Notes: generated from the sequence alone by a model not told the origin. A stretch of DNA of 64,000 nucleotides from Chryseosolibacter sp964551035 (GCA_964551035.1 CAZKBK010000001.1:124001-188000), one strand, 5' to 3'. Numbered from the stretch's first letter, positions 41,920 through 50,378 are shown. Numbers and translations are program-made.

Positions 41920-42384
41920 ATGTACTACGAAGCAAGAATCCATGAGATTGTAGAGGTAGCAGACGCAACCGCGGCGGCCGCGCTGATCAGGGGAAATATC
42001 AGAAGCTACCAGGTGGTAAGCTGGATCAGCAAAGACGAAAAGTTTCAGATGTATGCCGTGCCGGATGGCCACATCGATGAACAAATGGCAGAGCTGGCCA
42101 TTCTACGCAAGACAGCCGGTGACGCGGAAGGAAAATACCAACAGGTAGAATCCATAACCAATGCCTGGATTGAAACCGTAGAAGAGCTTGCCCTATTCCT
42201 GGAACAAGCAGAAGATTCCGACCTGATCATGTCGACTGATGCACAGCTAATCATCGGAAAACCAGAAGGTCATGAGGTGGCATACTTCATCTGTAGCTGT
42301 TGTGGATCAACCTTTAGGGGCAACATCAAATACCAAGTTGCAATTCGACCAGGATGCCGGGTTCGGCCTTTGCAAGAAATGTGA
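41920..42384 (+). CDS. Hypothetical protein with broken C-terminal zinc ribbon
   Basis: 154 residues, starts MYYEARIHEIVEVADATAAA, with a coiled-coil-like middle (AELAILRKTAGDAEGKYQQV). Near the end, FICSCCGSTF is half of a zinc ribbon; the annotated frame continues AIRPGCRVRPLQEM, but one base less at about 42340 would give QFDQDAGFGLCKKCE, the missing CxxC half, ending at 42388. So a single-base insertion (or base-calling error) seems to have changed the tail. Confidence 0.55.
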   Translation: MYYEARIHEIVEVADATAAAALIRGNIRSYQVVSWISKDEKFQMYAVPDGHIDEQMAELAILRKTAGDAEGKYQQVESITNAWIETVEELALFLEQAEDSDLIMSTDAQLIIGKPEGHEVAYFICSCCGSTFRGNIKYQVAIRPGCRVRPLQEM

Positions 42385-42481
42385 ATGATAGGTGATACTG
42401 CCAATAAATACCTTTCGGTGTACAGGTTAACCGAACTTCTAAACATCGACGATTATCAAACAACTCTAAAAAAGATGCATC

Positions 42482-43015
42482 ATGAAATCTAAAAATAAAA
42501 AAGAACACGAACAATATCTGAACGAAGTGCTTACTGAATGCTACACACCGGAGCAGGCTGTAGATAACTTTATCTACTTGTCAAACGAGGCAACCGTAAG
42601 GGAGCATTATCACCAAAGAACGTTGGGTACGCTATTGCGGAGAAAAGATCCTATCGCCTTTCAGGTATCCTACAAGGAAAATCAAGTGAAAGGCGATGGA
42701 AAGGACATGACAAATATCTATGAAATCAACCTTAAAGATTATTTGGAGTTTCCCTTGCCGGAATTCATTTTCAGAACAAGAAGGAATCTCATGGACACGA
42801 ATTGGGGAGCCCATAACTTTCGTAGTTACCGCGATATGTTCTGTAGCTTCAAGGTGAACGCGCCTATGTTCACTGGATGTATTTTTATTGGCCTGAACAG
42901 GCTGGATCTCTTTAATGTCTTCTTTACCGATCATTCAGGAAACATCATGGATAAGATAACGGACGTTTATGTCGACGATCTAATACCTGTCATTGCCAGA
43001 AGACTGGAGGGATAA
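42482..43015 (+). CDS. Hypothetical element protein, family H domain with extra N-terminus (177 aa)
   Basis: The C-terminal 100 residues match the family H proteins at 39805/40245 (WGAHNFRSYRDMFCSFKVNA, IFIGLNRLDLFNVFF, DVYVDDLIPVIARRL). The N-terminal 75 residues (EHEQYLNEVLTECYTPEQAV, VREHYHQRTLGTLLRRKDP) are extra, and an internal Met (MTNIYEINLKDYL) would give a copy-like start, so this may be a fusion of two formerly separate genes. Confidence 0.55.
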   Translation: MKSKNKKEHEQYLNEVLTECYTPEQAVDNFIYLSNEATVREHYHQRTLGTLLRRKDPIAFQVSYKENQVKGDGKDMTNIYEINLKDYLEFPLPEFIFRTRRNLMDTNWGAHNFRSYRDMFCSFKVNAPMFTGCIFIGLNRLDLFNVFFTDHSGNIMDKITDVYVDDLIPVIARRLEG

Positions 43016-43036
43016 GGGGCTTCGGCCCCTTTTTTA
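43014..43036 (+). terminator. Intrinsic terminator with TTCG loop
   Basis: AAGGGGC-TTCG-GCCCCTT then TTTTT; a stable UUCG-type tetraloop in RNA, right at the stop of the family H fusion gene. Confidence 0.9.
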
Positions 43037-43188
43037 TTCGTTCCATTAAAGGCTTAATGAACGAAGGACTTACGGTCCGGTATTGATAAAGGTAGAACCG
43101 TGATGTCTGGCGGGCAACGACAGGGGAATACCTTGCAGATAGTTAAAGCATAAGTGCCAGGTATATCATGCTTTCCTTGATACCATAA

Positions 43189-43385
43189 GCTTCACATCAT
43201 TTTTTGATACAAAGGTCGGGCTTATTCCGCGACCCCGGCAAGAAGGGACGAAATAAAACAGCCACTCCCCACCACTCCCTGGCGGGTCCCCTCTAATTTA
43301 TTTCGTCCCACTCTTGCCTTGCTGCCTTCTGGTCCTTCTGCTTTTTGTGGTCACTGTCCTGGTCGCGGAAAAGCCCGGTGGTTGA
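43189..43385 (+). repeat. Foldable leader repeat, copy R3
   Basis: Same nested stems as R1/R2, 12 bp before the conserved ATG of the ParB-like gene. Outer stem 43217-43234 with 43360-43376 is well kept. Confidence 0.85.
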
Positions 43386-43396
43386 ACCAAAAAATT

Positions 43397-45034
43397 ATGT
43401 TCAATCAAAATTCAAAAGTCATGACAACACAACAAAGAAGCATCCCGATGGATGCCATCACACCCGACACGAACAACACCCTGTTCAGAGGCGCCAAGGA
43501 GCTTAGCAAAGACTCCCTGCAGGAGCTGGCCAGTTCCATAAAAGAACTTGGCGTTATCCAGCCGGTATTACTCAGGCAGAACCCCAAAGCTCCCGGAAAG
43601 TTTATTCTTATTTCCGGCGAACGCAGGTTCAGGGCATCCCAACTCGCCGGGAAGGCCGACATACCTGCTTACATTAAAGAGGTTGATGAGCATACTGCAT
43701 TGATCATGCAGATCACCGAGAACATGCAGCGGAAAGATGTTCATCCGCTGAATGAGGCCAGGGGATACAAGCTGATCCTGGATAATGACACAAAGATGAA
43801 CACGAAGGAACTGGCGCTGAAGTTCGGCAAGTCAGAAACCTACATTATACAACGCCTTAAACTTGGCGACCTGGTGAAAGAAGCTGAAAAGGACTTCTAC
43901 GCAGGCAGGATGACGCTGGGCCACGCCCTGATACTGGCACGCTTGCAGCCCGCGGACCAAAAGCAGGCCATAGCGTCTTTAACACGACATGGGGAGGACT
44001 ACGGTACAGTGCGCGATCTGGAAAACTTTGTGCAAAGGAACATTATCAACGTCCTTTCAAAAGCACCCTTTGACCTGAATGACGGAAACCTTCATAAAAA
44101 GGCGGGAGCTTGTATGGCCTGTCCGAAACGCTCCGGCGCAGCACCGGTGTTATTTGCCGATATTAAGGAGAAAGACACCTGCTTTGACAGGAACTGCTTT
44201 TTGACCAAGTGCCATAAGTTCCTGATAAACCGCACCCGGCAGGTCATCGAAACCGAGCCCGAAGTAGTCTTTCTGACCGACTACTACGATCCCGATGAGG
44301 AAATCGTGGAGATCCTGGCGCAACACAAGATCAAACCCCTGAAGCAGTATTCCGACTTCGACAATTACAAGAACCAGGACAGCAACGAGGCTACGGGGTT
44401 GTGGATATCAGGATCGAAAGCGGGTCACATTGAAACAGTATATGTTAAAAAGGAGGCCGCCAGTCAGGATGCCGGCAACCCGGAGGCACAGATCGAAAGG
44501 ATCAAGCAGCGGATGAAAAGAGGCCGGGAGCTGGACCGCGAGAAGGTTTACGCAAAGATCCTGGAAGGACTAAAGGACCATCCTACGCAAAAGGCAAATC
44601 ACAACCGCAAGCTGATGCCTGATGAAGAAGCAATGCTGTGGTTCATCATTTTTGAGAAGGCGAATTACTATCTCCGCATTGAACTCATAAAGGCATTGAA
44701 ACTGCCCGACGATCCTGAAAAGTTCTATGCAACCCTGAAAAGCCTTACGCCAGTAAAAAAGGCTTTCATGCTTAGAAGGGTGATGATGAATCAATACGGC
44801 GGAAATTTCCCCGAATCAACGGCAGGGATAATCATACGCAAGATTGCCGAAGCGTATGGCGATATTGATATAGCAACCTTTGAAAAGGAGCAGGCTGAAA
44901 TTTGCAAGAAAAGGGAAACCCGCGCGAAGGAACGTATCAAGGGTCTGGAAGACAAGAATCCCGATCAAAATAAGACTGATCAGAAAAAAGTAAGTCAGAA
45001 GAAAAAGACGGCTTCAAAGAAGGATCAGTCGTGA
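43397..45034 (+). CDS. ParB/Spo0J-like (IbrB-like) protein with cysteine-rich middle
   Basis: 545 residues if the leader ATG at 43397 is used; ATG 43421 (MTTQQRSIPMDAI) is an in-frame alternative. The ParB N-terminal domain (about 15-110) has SSIKELGVIQPVLLRQ, the CTP-binding motif GERRFRA and ENMQRKDVHPLNEARGY; an HTH part follows (KELALKFGKSETYIIQRLKL). A middle segment has CMACPKRSG ... TCFDRNCFLTKC, a possible metal site, and the end is highly basic (KKVSQKKKTASKKDQ). No ParA is near. It may partition the circular element, or work with the PAPS-reductase-like protein. Confidence 0.82.
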   Translation: MFNQNSKVMTTQQRSIPMDAITPDTNNTLFRGAKELSKDSLQELASSIKELGVIQPVLLRQNPKAPGKFILISGERRFRASQLAGKADIPAYIKEVDEHTALIMQITENMQRKDVHPLNEARGYKLILDNDTKMNTKELALKFGKSETYIIQRLKLGDLVKEAEKDFYAGRMTLGHALILARLQPADQKQAIASLTRHGEDYGTVRDLENFVQRNIINVLSKAPFDLNDGNLHKKAGACMACPKRSGAAPVLFADIKEKDTCFDRNCFLTKCHKFLINRTRQVIETEPEVVFLTDYYDPDEEIVEILAQHKIKPLKQYSDFDNYKNQDSNEATGLWISGSKAGHIETVYVKKEAASQDAGNPEAQIERIKQRMKRGRELDREKVYAKILEGLKDHPTQKANHNRKLMPDEEAMLWFIIFEKANYYLRIELIKALKLPDDPEKFYATLKSLTPVKKAFMLRRVMMNQYGGNFPESTAGIIIRKIAEAYGDIDIATFEKEQAEICKKRETRAKERIKGLEDKNPDQNKTDQKKVSQKKKTASKKDQS

Positions 45035-45039
45035 TTTAT

Positions 45040-45065
45040 AAGGGGCATAACAGCCCCTTTTTTAT
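45040..45065 (+). terminator. Intrinsic terminator of the ParB-like gene
   Basis: AAGGGGC-ATAACA-GCCCCTT then TTTTA. Confidence 0.88.
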
Positions 45066-45211
45066 TTGTTCAGCAGGCCGGCATCCGCTTGGGTTATTTT
45101 CCCGGAATAATGACGAGGCCCGGTAATCGGTCTTCAACCAGGCAAGTCTAATACTACTCCCAACACCTATTCTGAACGTCCTGGAGAATAAAACCAACAT
45201 AACCTAATTTT

Positions 45212-45892
45212 ATGAAACGACTTATATTTTTGCTACTACTACTACTCGTGACCAATCAGTTAACCGCACAGGGTGAACAAGATTATGCAGGCCATTCTCC
45301 AGTAGAAAAGATCCTAATGCAGAACGGGTCAATTGCGTGGGTGAAATCGACACTGGCACCAGGGGACCTCCAGCTTACTGCTGACACGCAAATGCTCAAA
45401 AAAGGCGAGGTGTTCTTTGAAGTCGCCGACACATTGACCCTGATTTGCGACGCACTTACCATCATTTCACCAGGCAACAGCTTTTTTGTGCACGCCAAAA
45501 GTGGTAAAGTAATCATAGCTCCCATTTACAAGCACGTAAAATTGAAGATTGCAGGTGATATATTGGAAATAGGGCAAGGAGAGAAGATCACGTATAGAAA
45601 AAAAGACGGGGCTTTTTCAAAAGACATACTCAAGCCAAAAGAAAGAGACGCTATTGTCGCTGGCACGGCCTATGAATTCAGGTTTTCGGATAAAGACGTC
45701 AAAGAAATAGTCAACCAGATTGAAAACAAATATGAAATTAAGATATACGTGTCAGACGAACTAAAAGATAAGAAGCTGACCATCGACCTGACCGACCGAT
45801 CTCTCAAAGAATCGATTAACATGATAGCCGCCAGCCTCGGTGCTTCCTACGATATAGGCAGCCTTGTCGTCAAAATTGGCTACCAGTATTAG
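45212..45892 (+). CDS. Secreted FecR-like protein without cytoplasmic part
   Basis: Signal peptide (RLIFLLLLLLVTNQLTAQ), then the periplasmic half of a FecR protein: FecR beta domain about 40-125 (LKKGEVFFEVADTL, IISPGNSFFVHAKSG) and a DUF4974/STN-like end about 155-225 (FSDKDVKEIVNQIENKYEIK, LKESINMIAASLGASYDI). A normal FecR has about 90 cytoplasmic and membrane residues that touch the sigma factor; these are absent, so it cannot act as an anti-sigma factor. It might compete with FecR for a receptor. No sigma gene is adjacent. Confidence 0.72.
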   Translation: MKRLIFLLLLLLVTNQLTAQGEQDYAGHSPVEKILMQNGSIAWVKSTLAPGDLQLTADTQMLKKGEVFFEVADTLTLICDALTIISPGNSFFVHAKSGKVIIAPIYKHVKLKIAGDILEIGQGEKITYRKKDGAFSKDILKPKERDAIVAGTAYEFRFSDKDVKEIVNQIENKYEIKIYVSDELKDKKLTIDLTDRSLKESINMIAASLGASYDIGSLVVKIGYQY

Positions 45893-46329
45893 TGCCTGGA
45901 AGATGGGGACACTCATCTGTTTGAAGGAATTTTTCGGAATCGATTCGGAAGCGTTGTGCGTTCGTATTCTGTTTGTCAAGAGGGTGAGTCGGTGGCTTAT
46001 CCTCCTGCGGGAATCATGATAGGAACATCCAATTCGTCTGTGAGGGGAAAGTAAGCCCAGCCGCACGACAGGCTGAGCTTAAAAGAACTATATGACCCTT
46101 TATAGGTGGGTTAAAGGTAACGTATTCCGCTTTAAAACCAAAAAGCCTGCTGGTAAAACGCAAAGGTAGAACAGTCGCCGTGCGGTTGGAACACAACGGG
46201 CAGGCTAGATAAAATGTTGGAAAACTTTTGAAGTGGAAATAAATATTTACTTACGCCATTCTTACATATCTGTTATCATTTTTCTTCCGATCTCGTTTTA
46301 AAGTATACGCCAATGTATTGCACTTTAGG
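45893..46329. other. Intergenic region, open frame after FecR-like stop
   Basis: No confident gene. The frame of the FecR-like gene stays open for another 53 codons past its TAG (to 46054), which could be chance or an old extension. Nothing else is clear. Confidence 0.3.
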
Positions 46330-46728
46330 ATGATTGAATTGTATAAATCGGAACACCTTGAAGTCGGCTACGATCCATCTACGCGCATTCTGCATTGCCA
46401 CTGGAAGGGACTTCAAAGCGCTGATTCGATCCGTTCGGCGGGTGAGATCATCAAAGAACTGTTCATCACGCAAGGGGCGGATAAGATACTCAATGATAGT
46501 ACGCACGTGATCGGTGACTGGTATCATTCCATACAGTATGCGCGGGAGTGGTTCGCCATTATGTTTGAGGCTGGCTTGCAGTACTTCGCCTGGTTAGTGT
46601 CAGCCAATATTTTTGTGGAGCTTTCCGCCCGCAAAGCCATGCCCCCTGGCTCGGAAAGGGTGAAGCTCTTCCGGTCTTTCGAGGACGCCCATAGCTGGCT
46701 CTTGTCTTCAAACGAGAGGGAACATTAG
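46330..46728 (+). CDS. Hypothetical STAS/SpoIIAA-like protein (132 aa)
   Basis: Start at ATG 46330 (MIELYKSEHLEVGYDPS). The beta-alpha pattern and HCHWKGLQSADSIRSAGEII, KILNDSTHVIGDW, and LFRSFEDAHSWLLS are like short SpoIIAA/STAS-type proteins common in Cytophagales. It lacks an obvious phospho-serine site. A housekeeping or regulatory role is possible; it is not part of the mobilisation genes. Confidence 0.5.
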   Translation: MIELYKSEHLEVGYDPSTRILHCHWKGLQSADSIRSAGEIIKELFITQGADKILNDSTHVIGDWYHSIQYAREWFAIMFEAGLQYFAWLVSANIFVELSARKAMPPGSERVKLFRSFEDAHSWLLSSNEREH

Positions 46729-46847
46729 CACTCGCGACCCTTCCGTTCTTTTCAGCCTTACAGGGTGTCCTATTAGATAAGGCTATGAATGACGATACCC
46801 ACTATGCTTATTCGTTGGTATTTTCGTTAACCTAAAACCCTCATACC

Positions 46848-48041
46848 ATGCACACGACAAAGTATGAATTGGGAAGACTGGAAGGAATTATCGCACAGGA
46901 TATTTCCCCCTATGTTGCCATGCAATGCAAGGTCAGCCGGACGCTCCTGGATGACTTTGAAAGCGCCATCAGCGAGGAAACCGCAAGGATCAAACTCAGT
47001 TTTAGCCAGGCCACTTTCATCCTGAAGCGAAAGCGAAAGATGAGAAAGTACATCCAGCACCATCAACAGGCGCTGATACGCCTTTCGTGTTATTTGCTCC
47101 GCTACACGCCGCCTGAAATGATCAACGGAACCAGACATGCCGGGCATGTGGCGCTTTGCCAGCGCATCTATCTAGCCCTGGACGAACTGTTATCCTTTGT
47201 GGAGAAACACTTTGCGCAACACGTAAAGCTCGATGTATGGGTGCCGGAAGATTACCGGCGTATCTCCGTGACCGAGATCAAAAGAAGCCTGAAGGACATT
47301 GAAAACGGATTGCTGCAGCAAGACATTGATCCGGCTCTGATGGATGTCGTGTTGCAACCCCTACGCAAATTTGCCGGGAACGGCTACGCGAACAAGCTCA
47401 CGTTCCGCAAAGTCAACTACCTGCGAAAACTGAAAAAGGAACTGCTACATTTAGCCAATCGGAGTGGTAATCACGATAAGCCGTCCGAGGCTTTACAGTT
47501 CCTGCTGATCGAACTGAACTTCAATTACCGGGAATACTTTCACTATTGTACCGGTCAGATCCGTAACTTCATTGAAGGCGCCGAATCACTGTCGGAAAGC
47601 ATCGAACGGCTGGCGCTGGTGCAAAAGCTGGTATACCAGGCCCCCGTAAGGGCAGGCATGGAGTTTAGCCACAACCAGCGACCCCTGAAGGATCAACTCT
47701 CTGACTGGATTGCACGCGAAATGGGCTACCTCGAAAAACGGCAACAGCTTATGGTCGCAGGCGAATTCAATGCCGATCCCCGGCAGCCCGGGTTCCGGTT
47801 GACCGTTGGCCTGTCCGTCGCCCAACTGGCGTACCTCATCCATGTTCTTGTGGAAGCTGAAATTATACAAAGCCGCAACCTGTCCCTGCTCCTGCGCATG
47901 ATCGCAGGGGTCTGCCGCACAAAGCGGACGGAAACCGTATCGTATGAAAGCCTGCGACTCAAATACTATGAACCGGAATCCAACACGCGGCTGTTTGTAA
48001 AAAACATGCTGTTGAAGATCGCTGAACAGATCAACACCTGA
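46848..48041 (+). CDS. RteC-like regulator of the conjugative element (397 aa)
   Basis: Long helical protein whose C-terminal ~75 residues (LTVGLSVAQLAYLIHVLVEA, ICRTKRTE-like GVCRTKRTETVSYESLRLKY) match the RteC end (SVAQLA..., TKRQE.IS...S.R..Y). In CTnDOT RteC, this winged helix turns on excision genes. A paralogous RteC-like protein is at 52338, with the other half better conserved. A perfect terminator follows and then the Xis-like gene, which fits the RteC control logic. Confidence 0.6.
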   Translation: MHTTKYELGRLEGIIAQDISPYVAMQCKVSRTLLDDFESAISEETARIKLSFSQATFILKRKRKMRKYIQHHQQALIRLSCYLLRYTPPEMINGTRHAGHVALCQRIYLALDELLSFVEKHFAQHVKLDVWVPEDYRRISVTEIKRSLKDIENGLLQQDIDPALMDVVLQPLRKFAGNGYANKLTFRKVNYLRKLKKELLHLANRSGNHDKPSEALQFLLIELNFNYREYFHYCTGQIRNFIEGAESLSESIERLALVQKLVYQAPVRAGMEFSHNQRPLKDQLSDWIAREMGYLEKRQQLMVAGEFNADPRQPGFRLTVGLSVAQLAYLIHVLVEAEIIQSRNLSLLLRMIAGVCRTKRTETVSYESLRLKYYEPESNTRLFVKNMLLKIAEQINT

Positions 48042-48154
48042 AATGGCCAAAACGATCACGACAACCTGAACCGAGATACTTCACCAACCTTAGCCCTGAA
48101 ATTTTTAAAACTTTTTTTCTTTCACCAGCAGCCCGCAAACACACATTTCAGGCA

Positions 48155-48197
48155 AACAGTCACAAAGGGTTATAACCCTCTGTGACTGTTTTTTTAT
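48155..48197 (+). terminator. Strong intrinsic terminator
   Basis: AACAGTCACA/TGTGACTGTT outer stem with AGGGT/ACCCT inside, followed by TTTTTTATTT. Confidence 0.9.
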
Positions 48198-48243
48198 TTC
48201 GGTGCCCCCTTCCTTAGCACCATAATCTTCGCGCTAAAAGATC

Positions 48244-48552
48244 ATGGCCGCAAACATTGTTACCGTCGAAGACCTGGAAAACTTCAAGCAGGAGATGCTG
48301 GCAGAAATCGAAAAGCTACTGTCAAAGCATCAGTCCCAGCCCGCGCGAAAGTGGTTGAAGTCCCACCAGGTCATGCGCATGCTGGCCATATCTCCGGGTA
48401 CCCTCCAACACCTGCGCCTAAAGGGTGTGCTGCCCTTCAGCAAGGTGGGAGGCGTCATCTACTATGACCTTGATGACATTCAACAAATGCTGGATGATCA
48501 TAAACAGCATACCGACTGGAACAAACCATTCATGACGAAAAAAGATGAGTGA
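48244..48552 (+). CDS. Excisionase-like helix-turn-helix protein
   Basis: 102 residues. A helical N-terminus (LENFKQEMLAEIEKLLSKH) then a MerR/Xis-type winged helix: KWLKSHQVMRMLAISPGTLQ, HLRLKGVLPFSKVGGVIYYD, DLDDIQQMLDD. Such proteins are directionality factors or regulators in Bacteroidota conjugative elements and usually lie before the mob genes, as here. Confidence 0.8.
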   Translation: MAANIVTVEDLENFKQEMLAEIEKLLSKHQSQPARKWLKSHQVMRMLAISPGTLQHLRLKGVLPFSKVGGVIYYDLDDIQQMLDDHKQHTDWNKPFMTKKDE

Positions 48553-48596
48553 CCACGCTGACAAACCAACCGGAATGCTGGCTGCAAACCCGGCCC

Positions 48597-48697
48597 GATG
48601 CCGGTCTTCGCGGCATCAGCAAGATGTACGAATGCTAGCGCATTCGGGCATCTTGCCCCCGACTCGGTCGGGGGGAAAGCCTCGGAACTCGGCTTTT
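48597..48697. promoter_or_regulatory. Cluster of four hairpins, candidate oriT
   Basis: In 100 bp: GATGCCG/CGGCATC (48597-48617); GCAAGATG/CATCTTGC enclosing CGAATGC/GCATTCG with loop TAGC (48619-48656); CCCCGAC/GTCGGGG (48657-48673); AAAGCC/GGCTTTTT (48677-48696). It sits directly before the relaxosome and relaxase genes, where an origin of transfer is expected. The last hairpin could be a terminator of the Xis-like gene. Confidence 0.55.
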
Positions 48698-48729
48698 TGA
48701 CACTGTGAAAACAATACCCTGTTATTGCC

Positions 48730-49134
48730 ATGACTCGTAAAAAAGTTCACCCCGAAACCAAACTCACCCGCAAGGTTGGCCTGCGGGTATCCGAACCCTT
48801 CTACCGGAAAATGGAAGGATGGCTACAGCACAGCAACTGCCAGACCGTGGCCGAACTGGCCCGCAGCATCCTGTACAAAGAGCGCATCATCTGGTATCAG
48901 AAAGATGCCAGCCTCGATGCCACCGCTGCCGAACTCGCCGGGATCAGGAAAGAACTCCGGGCCATCGGCACCAACATCAACCAGGTGACACGCTATTTCA
49001 ACTCCACCGCAGTTCCGGCCAAGAAAATATTTCAGGCTCTCAAACTCCTGGAGGATTACCGGAAGGTCGGCCATAAGGTGGACGACCTGCTGATTGTTAT
49101 TGCTGACTTGTCGCGCAAATGGTTGCTAAAGTGA
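48730..49134 (+). CDS. mobA: Relaxosome accessory protein (MobA/MobC-like, ribbon-helix-helix)
   Basis: 134 residues. N-terminal ribbon-helix-helix (RKVGLRVSEPFYRKMEGWLQ, then VAELARSILYKERI) binds oriT; the later ELRAIGTNINQVTRYFN motif is the signature of MobC-type relaxosome proteins. Overlaps the relaxase gene by 16 bp, so translation is coupled. Confidence 0.88.
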   Translation: MTRKKVHPETKLTRKVGLRVSEPFYRKMEGWLQHSNCQTVAELARSILYKERIIWYQKDASLDATAAELAGIRKELRAIGTNINQVTRYFNSTAVPAKKIFQALKLLEDYRKVGHKVDDLLIVIADLSRKWLLK

Positions 49135-50366
49135 TTGCCGGAAGAAACATACGCGGTGTGCTCAGCTACAATGAGCGAAAGGTGGAGCAGGGACTGGCCA
49201 CATGCATTCATGCCAACCTGTTCATCAGAGATCCCGCTGAGCTTTCTTTTTATGACAAGCTGGACCGGTTCACTGACCTGACCGAACGCAACCGGCGAAC
49301 CCAAACCAACGCCGTGCATATTTCACTGAATTTCGATCCGAAAGAAAAACTGGAAGACGATGGGCTGGAGCGTATCGCCGGTGCCTACATGGAAAAGATC
49401 GGCTTCGGTGATCAACCGTACCTGGTCTACCGCCACTTTGATGCGGCACACCCGCACATCCACATCGTGACGACCAACATCCGGGAAAATGGAAAGCGGA
49501 TCAGCCTGCACAACATCGGACGCAACCAGTCCGAGGTTGCCCGAAAAGAAGTCGAACAGGAATTCGGCCTGGTCCGGGCCGAAAGCAAAAAGAACGATCA
49601 GCGGGCTACCCTTCACCCTGTTGATGTGAGACAGGCAGTCGAATACGGCAAATCCGAAACCCGTCGCAGCCTATCCAACGTAGTGCGAACGGTTACGCGG
49701 TCCTACAAGTACACCTCCCTGCCCGAGCTGAACGCCGCTCTCCGACTGTTCAACGTGACCGCCGAACGAGGCAGTGAAGGTTCACAGATGTATAAGAAGA
49801 AGGGACTCATCTACAGCCTGCTGGATAAACACGGAAAGCGGGTAGGCATACCGGTAAAGGCTTCGGCCATCTATGGCAAGCCGACATTGGCATTCCTGGA
49901 AAAACAGTTCACGCTCAATGAAGCCTTACGCCAGCCTTTTCGCGAATCCCTTAAACGGGAAATCGATGAGGTGTTACGCCATCGGGCCGTGAAGACGTCA
50001 AAAAAGTTTCGTGCCGCCCTTCAGCGGAAAGGCATTGACGTGATTTTCCGCACCAACGCTGAAGGGAGAACCTACGGGGTGACCTTCGTCGATCACAAGA
50101 GCAAGGCGGTGTTCAACGGGAGCAAGCTGGGCAAATCGTATTCGGCCAAGGGTATCCTGGAAAGGCTTTCCGGTAGCAAGGAGGCCGTGAACATCCGGGT
50201 GCAACCCGCACCGGTCGCGCTTCGGCCCTCCGGGACGTCCCCCGCCGGGCTAGGGGAAAACGTGATCGAAGACCTCATCCGGTCGGAAGCCACCTGGGAA
50301 GGCATGAACCCTGAGATCACCTTGAAGCTCAAAAAGAAACGCAGAAGGAAAGGCCAATCACTCTAG
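49119..50366 (+). CDS. mobB: Relaxase / mobilisation nuclease (MOBP-type)
   Basis: Nicks oriT and leads the strand into the recipient. 415 residues with the relaxase domain in the first ~170: VIAGRNIRGVLSYNERKV (catalytic Tyr in SYNERKV likely), HISLNFDPKE, and the metal triad HPHIHIV at about residue 108-114 preceded by RHFDAAH. The C-terminal half is basic and helical and ends LKLKKKRRRKGQSL. Complete. Confidence 0.93.
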   Translation: MVAKVIAGRNIRGVLSYNERKVEQGLATCIHANLFIRDPAELSFYDKLDRFTDLTERNRRTQTNAVHISLNFDPKEKLEDDGLERIAGAYMEKIGFGDQPYLVYRHFDAAHPHIHIVTTNIRENGKRISLHNIGRNQSEVARKEVEQEFGLVRAESKKNDQRATLHPVDVRQAVEYGKSETRRSLSNVVRTVTRSYKYTSLPELNAALRLFNVTAERGSEGSQMYKKKGLIYSLLDKHGKRVGIPVKASAIYGKPTLAFLEKQFTLNEALRQPFRESLKREIDEVLRHRAVKTSKKFRAALQRKGIDVIFRTNAEGRTYGVTFVDHKSKAVFNGSKLGKSYSAKGILERLSGSKEAVNIRVQPAPVALRPSGTSPAGLGENVIEDLIRSEATWEGMNPEITLKLKKKRRRKGQSL

Positions 50367-50378
50367 CCCGTCCGTGAC

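Noticed and set aside
39571..43385. CRISPR array
   Set aside because: Only three copies, about 195 bp long and 1.5-2 kb apart, each in front of a gene; no short spaced repeats and no cas genes in the window.
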